This document shows, in pieces, positions 20,261-32,179 of a stretch of 64,000 bases of DNA. A model generated the notes under the pieces. It saw nothing but the letters and a program-made list of their open reading frames with translations, searched no databases and was not told the DNA's origin. The DNA comes from Neolentinus lepideus HHB14362 ss-1. Lineage: Eukaryota > Basidiomycota > Agaricomycetes > Gloeophyllales > Gloeophyllaceae. The position numbers were made by a program, and so were the translations under genes. The stretch covers positions 74,543 through 138,542 of the forward strand of contig KV425589.1 in NCBI GenBank assembly GCA_001632425.1, read 5' to 3'. Positions within the stretch are counted from its first letter, which is position 1, and each line of letters begins with the position of its first letter.

Positions 20261-23200
20261 ATGTCGAGGTCCCGCCAATCTCCTGTCAAGAAGCAGAGTC
20301 GGAGCCCATCGCTGATGACGGCGGTGTCAGTCCTAGTCAAGGCGGAGGACGCTGATGTGAAGATGGACGATCCGTCTGGGACGTCCACCCCTGGGCCGAC
20401 CACCGGCGGTGCCACGAAGGCGGAAGAGTCACTCTTGACGCCCAAGCTGGACGACAGTACTCGTCCATCTGCAACACCACCTGTCTCCATGTCTGGAGAT
20501 GGCAAACCGAGGTTACAGGGCCCCCAGCTTATAGGATATCTTCCTCGAGCAGAAGAGGAGGCACGGGCCACGTTTGAGGAGATTCCTGACAATCACTACC
20601 AATACAATACGTTAGGTCGGTCTCGAGAGGCACTGGAGAGCATGACATGCGACTGCCAATACGAGCATGGTGGGTTGGGGTAGATACGAATGCTAATCTT
20701 GAGGACTCATTATGGCTTCAGGCGTAGACGACCGCTGCGATGCCTGCGGAGATGGGTCGGACTGTATCAACAGGTTAACGCAGGTCGAATGTCTTCCAGA
20801 CGATTGTCGGTGTCGTTCATACTGCCAAAATCAAAGGTAATGTGATGATGTGGTGGAGAATGTCCCAAACTTCAACTTTTTCGCAGGTTTCAGCGGAAAC
20901 AGTACGCCCCTATAGAGATAGTTTTGACTGAGAAGAAGGGATTTGGGCTTCGAGCGGCGAAGGATATCACTCGGTAAGCACACATATATATAGCGCTCAG
21001 TGTGGTGACTGATATCGAGCTTTGCTCAGTGATGCGTTTATATACGAGTATGTCGGGGATGTCGTGAGCCACCCTTCCTTCATGAAACGTATGCGTGAAT
21101 ACGCCCAAGAGGGGATTCGGCACTTCTACTTCATGATGCTGCAGAAGGATGAGGTACGTAATGACGAGTTTCAAGGGCTGTCTTTCCTAATCATGCTCTC
21201 CGTTGTAGTACATTGACGCTACAAAACGTGGTGGCATCGGCCGATTCGCTAACCACTCTTGCAATCCTAACTGCTATGTCGCCAAATGGACGATCGGTAC
21301 TCGCGTACGGATGGGCATATTTGCCAAGCGTGCCATTAAGAAGGATGAAGAGATCACGTTCAACTATAATGTCGATCGATATGGGTCCGTGGCATTTTGT
21401 GTTCTAGTAATACAGAGCTGACGTGCGTATTCAATTATGTAGGCATGAAGCACAGCCATGCTATTGTGGCGAAACTAACTGCGTCGGCTTCCTTGGTGGG
21501 AAGACGCAGACTGACATTGCGGCTATGGATGACCTGTATCTAGATGGTAGGGTTAGTTTCTCAGGAGCTACATGCGTTCTCACCGTTCTTCTTTCATCAG
21601 CCCTGGGTATCACCGATGAGGTCGAGAAACTAGGTCTCAAGGGTAGCAAAAAGAGGAAAGGCAAGAAACTCGATGAAGACTACCTGGTGTGTTACCTTCA
21701 GGATTTCGTTCACTATTACATCCTACTGATGACCTTGTTTCGTGCATCCAGCCCATTCTTAAACCACTCGTGGAGAAAGATGTCCCCAAGGTTATCCAGG
21801 CCATGCGGCAAACTCAAAGCCGGAAGGTTTTGTTCAAACTGCTTCACCGTGTCAAAGTATGAATATCGATCGCATACATATTTTCCTTATGTGACATGAA
21901 CCACTGCATTCGTAGATGACGGAAGACCAATCTGCTCTTCGCCAAATTATGCGACTCCGTGGATTCAGCCTTATGACAAATATTCTGGAGGACTATGCGG
22001 GCGACGAAGATATTTCGAAAGTGGCTTTAGAGTGTATGACGACTTGGCCATTGATCCAACGTAACAAGGTCGAGGATTCTAAAGTGGACGTACCTGTTAG
22101 AGCTTGCGCAGAGAATTCGCAGAATGAGGAGATCAAGGGATTGGCGCAAAGAGTACGTTTTCGACTCCACACCCCATTTCCGCTCTTAATGTATGCGACA
22201 TCCAGCTTTTGGATCACTGGGAGACATTAGAAGTTGGCTATCGTATACCGAAGAGGGCGAAAGGAGTGAGTACTGATTTTAGAATGCTAAACTAGCTCTG
22301 ACACCCCTTAGGAGGACGAGGAGGAAGACAAGAGTTCATCCACAACGGTTTACGAGCCCGAGGAGTCGCGCCCGTCGAAGAGGTCCCGGCTAGAAGACTT
22401 GGTCGAGGTCAAACTAGACATCAAGCCCCTCGGCACGAAAGCAGCGCCTGTATCGCGGACTTCTATGCTCGTTCGGACGGCGTCTATGTCCATGCCAGCG
22501 CAGCCTCCACCGCGCTACCGAAGCGAACAGGAGCAGCTCGCTGCCATCATAGCTGCTGCCGCCGCTGATATGGAAGCAGAAGCAGAGGCGGCTGCCAAGG
22601 CTGCAGCTGAGGCAGCTGCCGCGGCGGAAGAAAGCCTAAAAAGAAAGTCCTCGTCACGGCCGCACTCGCATTCACACTCGCACAAGAAGCAGAGTAAGGA
22701 GGAAAGGGAGGCGCTCAAGGAGAAACGCCTGCAGAAACTTGTGGGGGCAATAGTGGTAAAATGCATGTCTAAATATTCGAAGCAAATCGATCATGATTTA
22801 TTCAAAAGACACGCGAAGGAGGTATGGCCTTTGTTTCTATCACTGATTGATTCCTAACGTCTTCATTTGCAGCTCACTCAGCTGATCTCGGAAAAGGAGA
22901 AGAAGTCGAATAGTTACAAGGAAGGCAAGCTGGATGCGTTCTCTGAGGAGAAGACGGCCAAGATCAAGAAATTCGCGAAGGAGTATATTGCAAAACTTAT
23001 GCGGAAACTGGAGAAGTCCGGTCAGCGTCGAAAACCTTCCAGCTCGTCATCGTCATCCAAGGGTCCAAACGGGGCCCCGATGTCTTCTTCTACTCTCAAC
23101 GAGGACGCTGAAGAAGGTATGGAAGACGACGAACCTATGGCGATGACTGTGGAAGAGGCTATGGACATGGAAGACGATGCCGACGACTCCTACAAGAAGA

Positions 23201-23424
23201 ATAGAGAGCATGATGACGCTGCCGACGGACAGGAGAGCCCTGCTTCGCCCTCAACGGCACAAGCGGAGAGAGAACGCTTAGAAGACTCTCCAGACACAGA
23301 ACCTCCACCGTCTACACCCGCGGACAAGGCAGATCCTCGATTGAGTCAATTGCCTGGATGGCACCCGGACAAAGACAATTTTGTTATTTTCCATGGGTCG
23401 GATACTTTGTCAGTGCAGTCCTGA
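20261..23424 (+). CDS. SET2: Histone H3 K36 methyltransferase Set2
   Basis: Set2 rides on elongating RNA polymerase II and methylates H3 Lys36. The start at 20261 gives a basic, Ser-rich N terminus. The domains appear in the expected order over about ten exons: AWS cysteine cluster ([14 protein letters not shown], then [10 protein letters not shown]), SET domain ([21 protein letters not shown], then [10 protein letters not shown] with the AdoMet/active-site block, and [13 protein letters not shown]), and post-[22 protein letters not shown]-like mid-region and an Ala/Glu-rich predicted coiled coil ([18 protein letters not shown]) come next. The C-terminal SRI-like region ([15 protein letters not shown] helices, [14 protein letters not shown]) would bind the phosphorylated CTD. 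The acidic tail ends GSDTLSVQS. No obvious WW domain seen. Confidence 0.93.
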
Positions 23425-24321
23425 TTAGCTTCTTGTTTTCGTTATTGGTATCATATTTGATCATTTTATTTACCCTGCAATCGGCTGTATACTTCCGCAC
23501 GTGAGGTCAGGATGACTGGCTACTTCTGAAGTCGAATCTACCGGTGTGCATTCTGACTACTGTCCTGAAAGGTATCGTCTGCCTCGACAATCCGGATGCA
23601 GATACTCGAGAAACGTCTGCGCATCCGCGCAGGACGGATACCTTGCGACTCTCCTCTCGTCGTGGAATCTCAAAGAGACTTGTTTGTGATCTGGTGTCTT
23701 ACTATAGCTACACTTTGGGCATAATATATATACTGTACATATGCTAATCACACAACCGTCTCGAAATGTTCGACTTGTTCTTCAAAGTTGGTTTTAAAGC
23801 GCCCTAATTTGAACAGATATATCTTCCAATGCATATACATGTGACACTAGTGGCAATGTCAAATGCGAAATGCTCATCGGTGCCAAAGTGTGGAATGATA
23901 AATCCCACCTCGGCGCGGCAGTACTAGTGTGGCAGTGCTTCTCCGAGGGTTGGATTGGCTGAAGAGCGATTTTGCCCGAATATTCGCACGAGAGGGTGGT
24001 TACGAGCCAATCTGCGGCATTTTCAAGCCCAAGGCAGGCTGTAGAACTGTTCCACTCCATCAACCACAGGAAGAGACTGGCGCTCACCGGCGCTTATTTA
24101 CGTGACTACGGATGTCCTCTCCTCATTTCCTCATATGTACATTGAACTTCCTTTTATGATTATTTACCTGACTAAGGCGGACCCACAATCAATCACAAGT
24201 GTAAACATCGTTAAATATTATTATATTTAATAAATGCCTCATTGAGACGCATCACTCAGTCACGTGCTCAGAAATTTAGCATAGCGCAACTGCGCCAATT
24301 GCCATCAGTCCTCCTGCTTCT
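23425..24321. other. Intergenic region between SET2 and UTP10
   Basis: About 900 bases. It holds one copy of a 55-bp dispersed repeat (23612-23666, listed separately) and AT-rich sequence near 24205-24235. Short open frames on both strands lack splice-consistent partners. The right end presumably holds the UTP10 promoter. Confidence 0.5.
23612..23666. repeat. Dispersed 55-bp repeat, copy 1
   Basis: Matches 43249-43303 at about 49 of 55 positions in the same orientation, with the shared core ccttgcgactctc. It lies about 190 bp past the SET2 stop. Similarity ends abruptly at both sides. No coding or RNA family recognised. Confidence 0.7.
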
Positions 24322-27300
24322 ATGGTGTCGAATCTTGCTAGTCAGCTAGCGCAGGGCGCATCTCTAAATACAGCTCTACTTGTAGACAGGTCCAAGCGGA
24401 AATGGGCCGAGTCATATCTGTTAACTGGACGAGAGGCGGATCAGCATGACCTTGATTCAATACATGCACTCGGTGTCAATGGATTCATACGACTCAAGAT
24501 ATTGAACCCGGCTTTGGAAGCATATGAAGATGCTCTTTTTTCTGAGGGGGCGAAGGGCTTGGACAGAACTCTTCTGAACGCGAGTGCGAATGCGGAGCTG
24601 GACAAGGAAATTGCAGGGTGTCTGAGGCTGCTCGCTCCGTATTTAATGGATGCACCGACAGGCAGAGTGTTGGAATGGCTTGTTAGGCGGTTTAGGTATG
24701 TCAATATTTGGAAGATGAAATGAATCCTGCTGCGATCATGGTTTGCGAGGCGGGAGTTCACTATTGCGATGAATTTGCTTTCGATGAACGTAAATTCTTC
24801 AAAATAGCCTGTTATCTGTCTGCCCTGTCATCGCAGCATGATTCAATGATTGGCACTAGGCCCTGAGGCGTATAGATGCGGAAGCTGACATTTTGCTGAC
24901 CACATGTAAATCAGAATCAATGAATTCAACGTCGAAGATATTCTCGCACTGTTTTTGCCCTTCCACGAATCTCCCCATTTCGCCAAAATGATCACGATCC
25001 TGCACATAAACAAGCAGTCAAAATGGGCTTTCCTTTTGCCCTTCAAATCTGCTGCTCAACACCTTTCTCGCACATCCCTCGTGACCGAGATGATCAGAAA
25101 TTCCGACCTCTCTCGCTTCGTCACCTCTCTTCTGATGACCGGTATCGAGCATGAGTCAGCACACCGCGCCCTCGTTGCCTTCCACACCGGCATTCTGATC
25201 GAGTTTATCGCCAAAAGTAAATCTCTCAGCGCAGGTGAACTGGCGTTCATACTCCCGGCGCTCCTTGTACCCTTGCAAAAGATCGATTCGCAGCAAACAC
25301 CGTACCTCAAGGATATCGTATTGGGAAACTATGTCATATTAGCCGCGCTATCTCAGAAATGTCCATTCTCCGCGGAGGCGCTCCAAGCCATTGTTAGCGC
25401 AGTAGTAGCCAGTGGTCACCATGTCTACCCCATCCAATGTATTCGAGCTCTGCTGTCAATTTGCGCGCCACAGGAGTCCCAAGACAGATTCTCGGCTTCT
25501 ATCATAAAGTCTCTGCTTCAATTGAAGTATGTATCCGCCGCATTTATGAACTCAAGGTACTCATGGATCATAGGGATGTTGGCTCTTCTCTCAAGGAGAT
25601 CTTGAACTTTGTGGGAGCGGAGAAGGTTGTCAATCCGCTAATTCCTGGATTGTTGACTCGGTAAGACGTCTATGTTATATTGTCGTGTCTCGATACTAAG
25701 ACCCTTCCCACTAGCTTGAATACCCGAAAGGCTTACTCCGCTCTCGAAACCATTCTGACAACACCCGGGGTGCCCCAATCCGTAGTTCATAAGGCTTCGA
25801 GGCTTCTGATGGATGATATGATGGGTTCGGACAAGCCAGCCACTATGAACGAGCGTCGATGCATGCTATCATTAATCCAGCAGCGTTATCCGGACGTATT
25901 ACAGAAAACAACTGGTGAGATCATAGCCGAGGGCGAAGATGCGAAGGACGCTGCTGAGCAGTTAATTTTATCGTTGTCCATCGCGCAGGTAATTCCTAAA
26001 AATCCTGTTCTCCTTTATACACTGGGCCGACACACTTTTTGAAGGTTCCCGCTGGTTCTGAGCAGGTTGGTAAACTGAGTCACGATATGATTATAGGGTC
26101 TAGTGATGCGGATTCCAATGTGCGGAGCATCGCCGTCCGTAACATATTTGAGGCGCTGGGCAAGGCCGACGATCTTTCCGAAGCTGACTTGGTACGTGAT
26201 TTGACCTGTTACATTTTTCCGCTGAGATTTTGACATCTGTTGCGATTGCAGGAGTCCATCCACCTTGCTCTTCTCACCCGTATTCACGACACTAGCCTCG
26301 GCGTGCTCGAGACGCTCTATTCACAACCCACGCTGCTCCTCCCCATCATCTCCCAGCACAAAGACACGTACATCTCTACGCTTTCCACCGTCTTGCTATC
26401 CAATAGCGTACCCTCTCGTCAAGTTATCCGTCTGCACCTCACATTCCTGTGCCATCAATTCTGCAATGCCAATCCGAACACTAGTCGCGAGGTGTTCGAG
26501 AAGGTGTTATTCGCGTTCTTGCTGTTCTCGAAGCCGAGGCAGCGCACAGCGAGCGCTGTGTGGGAGATTATTGGTGCTCAAGAGGCAGCACGGGGTATTG
26601 GGAGTTATGAACTGTTTGGAGGCTGTGTGGACGTCGTGCAGTGGGAGATGGGAAATCAGGATGCAGGCGAGGGCGAGGGTAAGAGTGTTCAGGCTATGAG
26701 TAAAGTGAACCTCGCTTTGGCATTGAAGGTTGCTGGTGAGTGTGCATTGCAGGCGACCATTTGAATGACCTCACCAGTCACGTAGAGAATATCATCGCCT
26801 CTAACGACTATGCACAACATTTTGATTATGTGCTCACAAAGCTGCATGATCTTAATCCCCATACTCGACACCTTGCCTATCTTGTGGCTCGCGCCCTACT
26901 AGGGATGGTTTCTGGCGAGACACAGATTGAGACAGCCCATCGTCTCTTTGGTGCCATGGATCTGAAGAGTCTGGACGACATGGGTGACTTCATGGCAGGC
27001 GTTGATACACTGCACTCGGTACGTTATCTCTCCATATTGGTGTCCTGTTGATCTCAGGCACGTCTCTAGTTCCTGAATGACGAAAGCTTGGGTATGAGTG
27101 TTGTACAGAAACCAAGTAGTTGGAACACAACACGCCGACTACAGACGGCAATCTTGGCTTTACTTCCTGTCATCGTGCGTCCGTCTCACCTGAGGATAGA
27201 CTGGATATCTGCAGCGACTCGACGATCTTGCTCGGATTCTGCTGACTCGAGGAGCGGCCGCTATGTGCAACTCATGCGTAAGGTTTACAATTTCGCAAAC

Positions 27301-30300
27301 TCTTCGTCTGCCCAGCCTGTCTTGACGTCCAGTATCCTGCGTGCACTGTTCATCAATCTTGGCGATGACTCTCTTGTATTCTTGGCCGGTGTATGGACTT
27401 CGAGCGACCAAAGTGAAGAAGGCATGGATCTTCAGCGTATCCGTGAAGCAGCCCTTCTGCATAGCGCTGCCTTCCTAGCTGCACATGCCGGTACTGAAAA
27501 GGCGGTGGACTTCCAGACTATTTTGCCCTCTGTTTTGGTAGCTTTACAAGATACCGAAACTGGCGTGCGTCGTGCTGCTGTGGAATGTATCTCGGTCATC
27601 AGGAACTTATCTGATGCCGCGGAAGCGTCATCGATATATGACTGTGAAACAATATATGGTCCAAGCTCTTGTCAGTTCACTTTTTTGTGCTGATCGCTGC
27701 AGCAGACTGACGTGACTTTAGCTGAGCTGCAATTCCTCGAATGGCAAGACTTCAAAAAGTATATAGTCGCATTGGCCTCGCACCAAGCTCACCTCGTTAA
27801 TGACCCCGAGTATGTCGTTAACTTCCATGGAAGCGTGTTGGAGCGTTCTAAGGCTGATTCCAAGAAGGAAGCAAGGTTAGTGCAGCATACTTCACTGTTT
27901 TCTCATATTGATATTGACCACATTTACCAGTTACAAGCAGCGGCTATTATGCTACATTCTTTCCCATGTCAACGCATGCACCATTCCCAGTATACGAATA
28001 GGCCTTCTGAAAATGGTGGAGGGCGTTTCGCATCCTGTCAAAGGAGAGATGCTGCTCGACCTGATCCGGAGCGTGGTATCAGATCCACCAGCGCAGGAAT
28101 TCCAGATCACATACGGACAGGGACTGCAAGAATTCTCCAGGCTTCTCCTCCAATCTTTCAACGTATCTCTTTCGAAGGAGTTCAATAACGTAGCGAGCGT
28201 AGTTTGGCCGGCTTATATATCATCAATCAAGTGCGTATTTGGCGCCGGTGAGTGTTGCTACTGGGGGTCACGTTGCTCTCGTATCTGATCGCCTCCCAGA
28301 ATTGCTTAGACCGGCAAGACCCACGCTTTCGCGGAACTTGCAGAGCGGCCTGTTTGCAAGCTTAAGTCTGGATCGTCAGGTTGAATTGTGTCAAGTCCTG
28401 CTTGCGTGCGCCAGTGCAAGCAGCAAGAATGTAAGTGAATATACATGATGCTATATGCGAGCTAACTGTCATCTTTTATCAAACCAGACTGAACATGGTA
28501 AAGACCTTCTATCAAATGTCATCCGCGATCCAAGCCTAGTCGTGCGGTTGTTCGACGGTCTAGTACTGCCGTCAACAGACAGCAACGACCGAGCGAGTAA
28601 GAGAGTTAGATACGACCCGTAAGTCTTTTTTGGAAGTAGAGGTAACTATGAATTCAACGTCCTGTGTAGGGCCGATACAGCAAGCGATGATCGGAATGCA
28701 TTGCCTTCAGTAACGCTTCTGGCCGAGATAGTTAGTACCAAGTCCATTGCGGGATCTGGCGAATTGCTGGTTTGTCTGTTGGAGATCCTCGGCAAAGTCA
28801 TACACTCTGACCTTTGGAGCCAAACCGAGAAAAGCTACCTGGAACAACTGCTTATGGCTGCGCTGGAGAGGCTCAGCACGCAGGTAAGCATACTGGGTAT
28901 TGTACATTCCTCTCACATGCTCACGTCCCGTAGTCTATTCCGGGTCTCAAGCCATCTTCGATCCGACTGGATATTCTGGTTGAATTAATAAGGGGTGAGT
29001 CTAGGATATAATCAACGTAGAGAGGCCTAGGAAGTTAAAGATTGTCTTCAGCCGCAGATAATCCCCAGACATTCAATCAGGTTCTACTACTCATGGCTTC
29101 TATGGCCCGTCTTGCACCTGAGGCTGTCCTGCACAATATTATGCCCGTATTCACGTTCATGGGTTCAAATGTCTTCCACAGGGACGATGCATACAGTTTC
29201 AATGTTGTGCAGAAGGTAAGCGTATCGTGCATCTTCAGCGTCTCGGTTCTGAGCTCCGGAGAGCAGACTATCGACAGTATAGTGCCTGTAATGGTTTCCT
29301 CACTCAAGGTGAACAATGCTACGAAGCTCGAATTGTGTATTGCTTCAAGAGACTTCCTACGGATCTTTGTTGATGCCGCATCCCATGTCCCTCGCCATCG
29401 TCGTGCCAAGTATGTCCAGCGTGCTAAACTTTACTGCATCTGACTCTTCGCTGGGTAGTTTCTTCTCGCACCTCGTCGATGTTTTGGGAGCAGAAGATTT
29501 CCTGGCTCCCCTTTGCATGCTGTTCGTGGAAAAGTCGGCCAATCGCATCGTTCGCCAGAACGTAGCCGATTTGCAATCTACACTCTCGTTGCCGATTGCA
29601 GTTCTCGAGCATTGTCCTACTGTGGTGCAGTTGGAAGTGAGTACCCGCTGTGTTTTACTTTCTTCTCGGTCTCAGTAATACATGTTGCCAGGCTCTTTCG
29701 GAATGTTTGGTGGAGAGTAAACGTCTGCTCGGTTGGATTATGGAACCGAACAGCTCGGCTATCGTCTTCCTCGATAATGCACGGTAAGTGTTTTATGTGC
29801 TGTCTCCTACTTTCGCTTACAGTTCTTTTAGTGTCGACGACGAGCAGTCTTCCTCTAGAGTCTTGCTTTATAAGCGTCGGGCATGTTCGTTGATCATCCT
29901 TGTCGGCCAATCTACACGGAAGGCGTTCGCGAGGAGTCACGACGAGCGGTTGGAACAACCAATCAGCATTCTTATCTCAAGGTTTCTGGAATTGATTTAC
30001 CTTCCTGGTGAGGAAACAAAAGATGAATCTGTCTCGGACGTTCTTCAGGCGGCGCGTGCCTCCTTGAATCAGGCACTAGGTTCTATGCATGCTATCGATT
30101 TCGTCCAATCTGTAGCTACACTCATCAAACTAGATGATCCAAAGGTGGGTTCCTTGCGTCCATGGAACGAAACCTTTCTCATCATCCCACAGGTTATCAT
30201 TGGCGCCTTAGAAATTCTCTCCTCCCGATTGCCCGATATCTCGGATGGTGTGCGGCAGGCTGTGACTGCTACAATCAAGGACATCATCACTTCCCTAGAA

Positions 30301-32119
30301 CGTATCCTAAGCAGGGATGACGATGTTTCTTTGCAGGCGCAGGGATTCGTATCACTCAGAGTGATAAGCGAGTCGGCTTGCCCAGGCGAAGAGAGTTTGC
30401 TCTTGACTGTAGTTCCGCGGATTCTCCACGCCATGGGAGGTGAAAGGGTATCTGCACAGGCCACTGCTGCGCTATCTCCTATGATGTAAGTGCCTCGACA
30501 CTTAGCGAGGCGGCTCTAACAGGCGTTGGTGACAGTGCAAAGCTTGGACCTCGCATTCTTCCACATTTCCGAGATATTATTCGTCAAACAGTTGCCATTA
30601 TTCAGGGGCAGCAACCAATTGCCGAAGGTATGGAGTTCCTGTGATTGCACCTTGTTAAACATAACACAGGCTTGTTTCACGTTAGATGTCGTTTCTGCTG
30701 CACGTGCCCTCGTAGGCCTCTTGGATCACATTCCGAACCTTTGGGGCCGCAGCGAAGTCACCCAAGTTTTGGAGACCTACTTAAGTGCTAAGTTAGGTGG
30801 TCCCGAGACAGATTCCCCGGCGATGACTAGCCTGATAAAGGCTGTCACCAAGAAAGTGCCTTCTACGTTGCTTTTGTATACCTTGTCAAATATTTCGTTG
30901 TATGAGACTGTCGACGATGTAAGTGCGCGGTTGATAAAATCAGGTGTTCGTACTCACTCGGCTTTGATTAGAAGGTCTTGCGGATAGCAAGGTACTTTGC
31001 AGTGTTACGAAGAGCATTGCGGCCGGCCGAACGCTCTGTTGTAATGGATAATTTGAGATCACTGCTGCGAGTCTTCCTGGATGGTTTCGATGTCCTGCAA
31101 AGAGTAGCAGAAGACGAGACTGAAGAGGTTTGTCTAGCATTGCAAACTCATTGTATCGCACTGACCTGTGATTAGCTCGAGAGCACAATAATCAGTGCTT
31201 TCGTCGAATTTGTGACAAAACTCAACGAGACAGCCTTCAGGCCGATATTTAGGAAATTATACGACTGGGCACTGGGTGTTAGCGACGGCGGTGCGTATCG
31301 TAATTGAAAGAGTCCCCATTGTTGATTGTAACTAACGAATGTACAGGTTCTGTGCAAAGAAAGAGAATAACGTTCTGTCATATCTACGAGGCTCTGCTCG
31401 AGTTCTTCAAGGTTGGAGAATTCTATGTTCCCGCCACAACCATTTATTCACTAAATCATATCACAGAGCTTGATGACGCCTTACATGTCTTTCTTACTTT
31501 CTCCGTTCATGGATATCCTACACACCTTCAGGTCATCGGACGTAGAAGATGGTGATGTTCTTTGGTCATCCGTAATCACAATTCTTGCGAAGAGTTTCCG
31601 CTTTGATGAAGGAGGTGCTGTCGAATCCTCAGTCGCTGTAGAGTCGATTGGCTTACACACATCTTCCTCCTAGTTTTCTGGCGAGGCGACAAATTGCGAC
31701 AAGTCACGCCGGCACTCATCGCACAGATACCCATTGTCCTCAGCATACAGGATAGCAAAGATGTCTTGCAAGACTGCCTCGTTGCTCTTACAGAGAGTGT
31801 CAGTGACGACGCCTTGTTGAAAAAAATCAACTTGGATGTGCTGATGCACGCTCGCTCGGACTATCCTGCGTTGCGTCTCTTTGCGCTCAGTTGTTCTGCA
31901 GCAATCTGGAAGACGCATGGTCATAAGCTTCTAGGTGAGCAGTCTCGCACGAATGTCCAGACTGCATTTGACCGACTGGTCACTGGTGCAGAATTTGTGG
32001 CTGAAACATCGACCTTCATTGCTGAATGTGCGGAGGACGATAACGACAGTGTGGTCATGGGATGCCGTAAATTGAAGGACGTCGTGGAGAGTGTAGCAGG
32101 GAAGATAGATGAACTGTGA
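24322..32119 (+). CDS. UTP10: U3 snoRNP / SSU processome protein Utp10 (HEATR1)
   Basis: Utp10 is a giant HEAT-repeat scaffold of the t-UTP subcomplex, needed for rDNA transcription and early 18S pre-rRNA processing in the nucleolus. The gene starts MVSNLASQLAQGASLNTALL and continues through FNVEDILALFLPFHE, the N-terminal U3snoRNP10 signature region. It then runs through many exons of repeated amphipathic helices separated by about two dozen short introns, to a C-terminal region ending KLKDVVESVAGKIDEL. After introns it should be about 2,000 aa, the normal family size. Representative helical blocks lie near 25050-25600, 26240-26760, 27240-27600, 30190-30480 and 31700-32119. I did not fix every intron. 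The gene converges on the kinase gene, with only 60 bp between stop codons. Confidence 0.88.
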
Positions 32120-32179
32120 ACAAAGGAAATGCAAATACAAAGAAATAGTGTAGAAGATGGACCTGGTCTGGCAGTGGTA

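Noticed and set aside
20700..22320. Frame breaks in SET2 as signs of a pseudogene
   Set aside because: Every break coincides with a short GT-AG intron, and the AWS, SET and post-SET motifs are intact.
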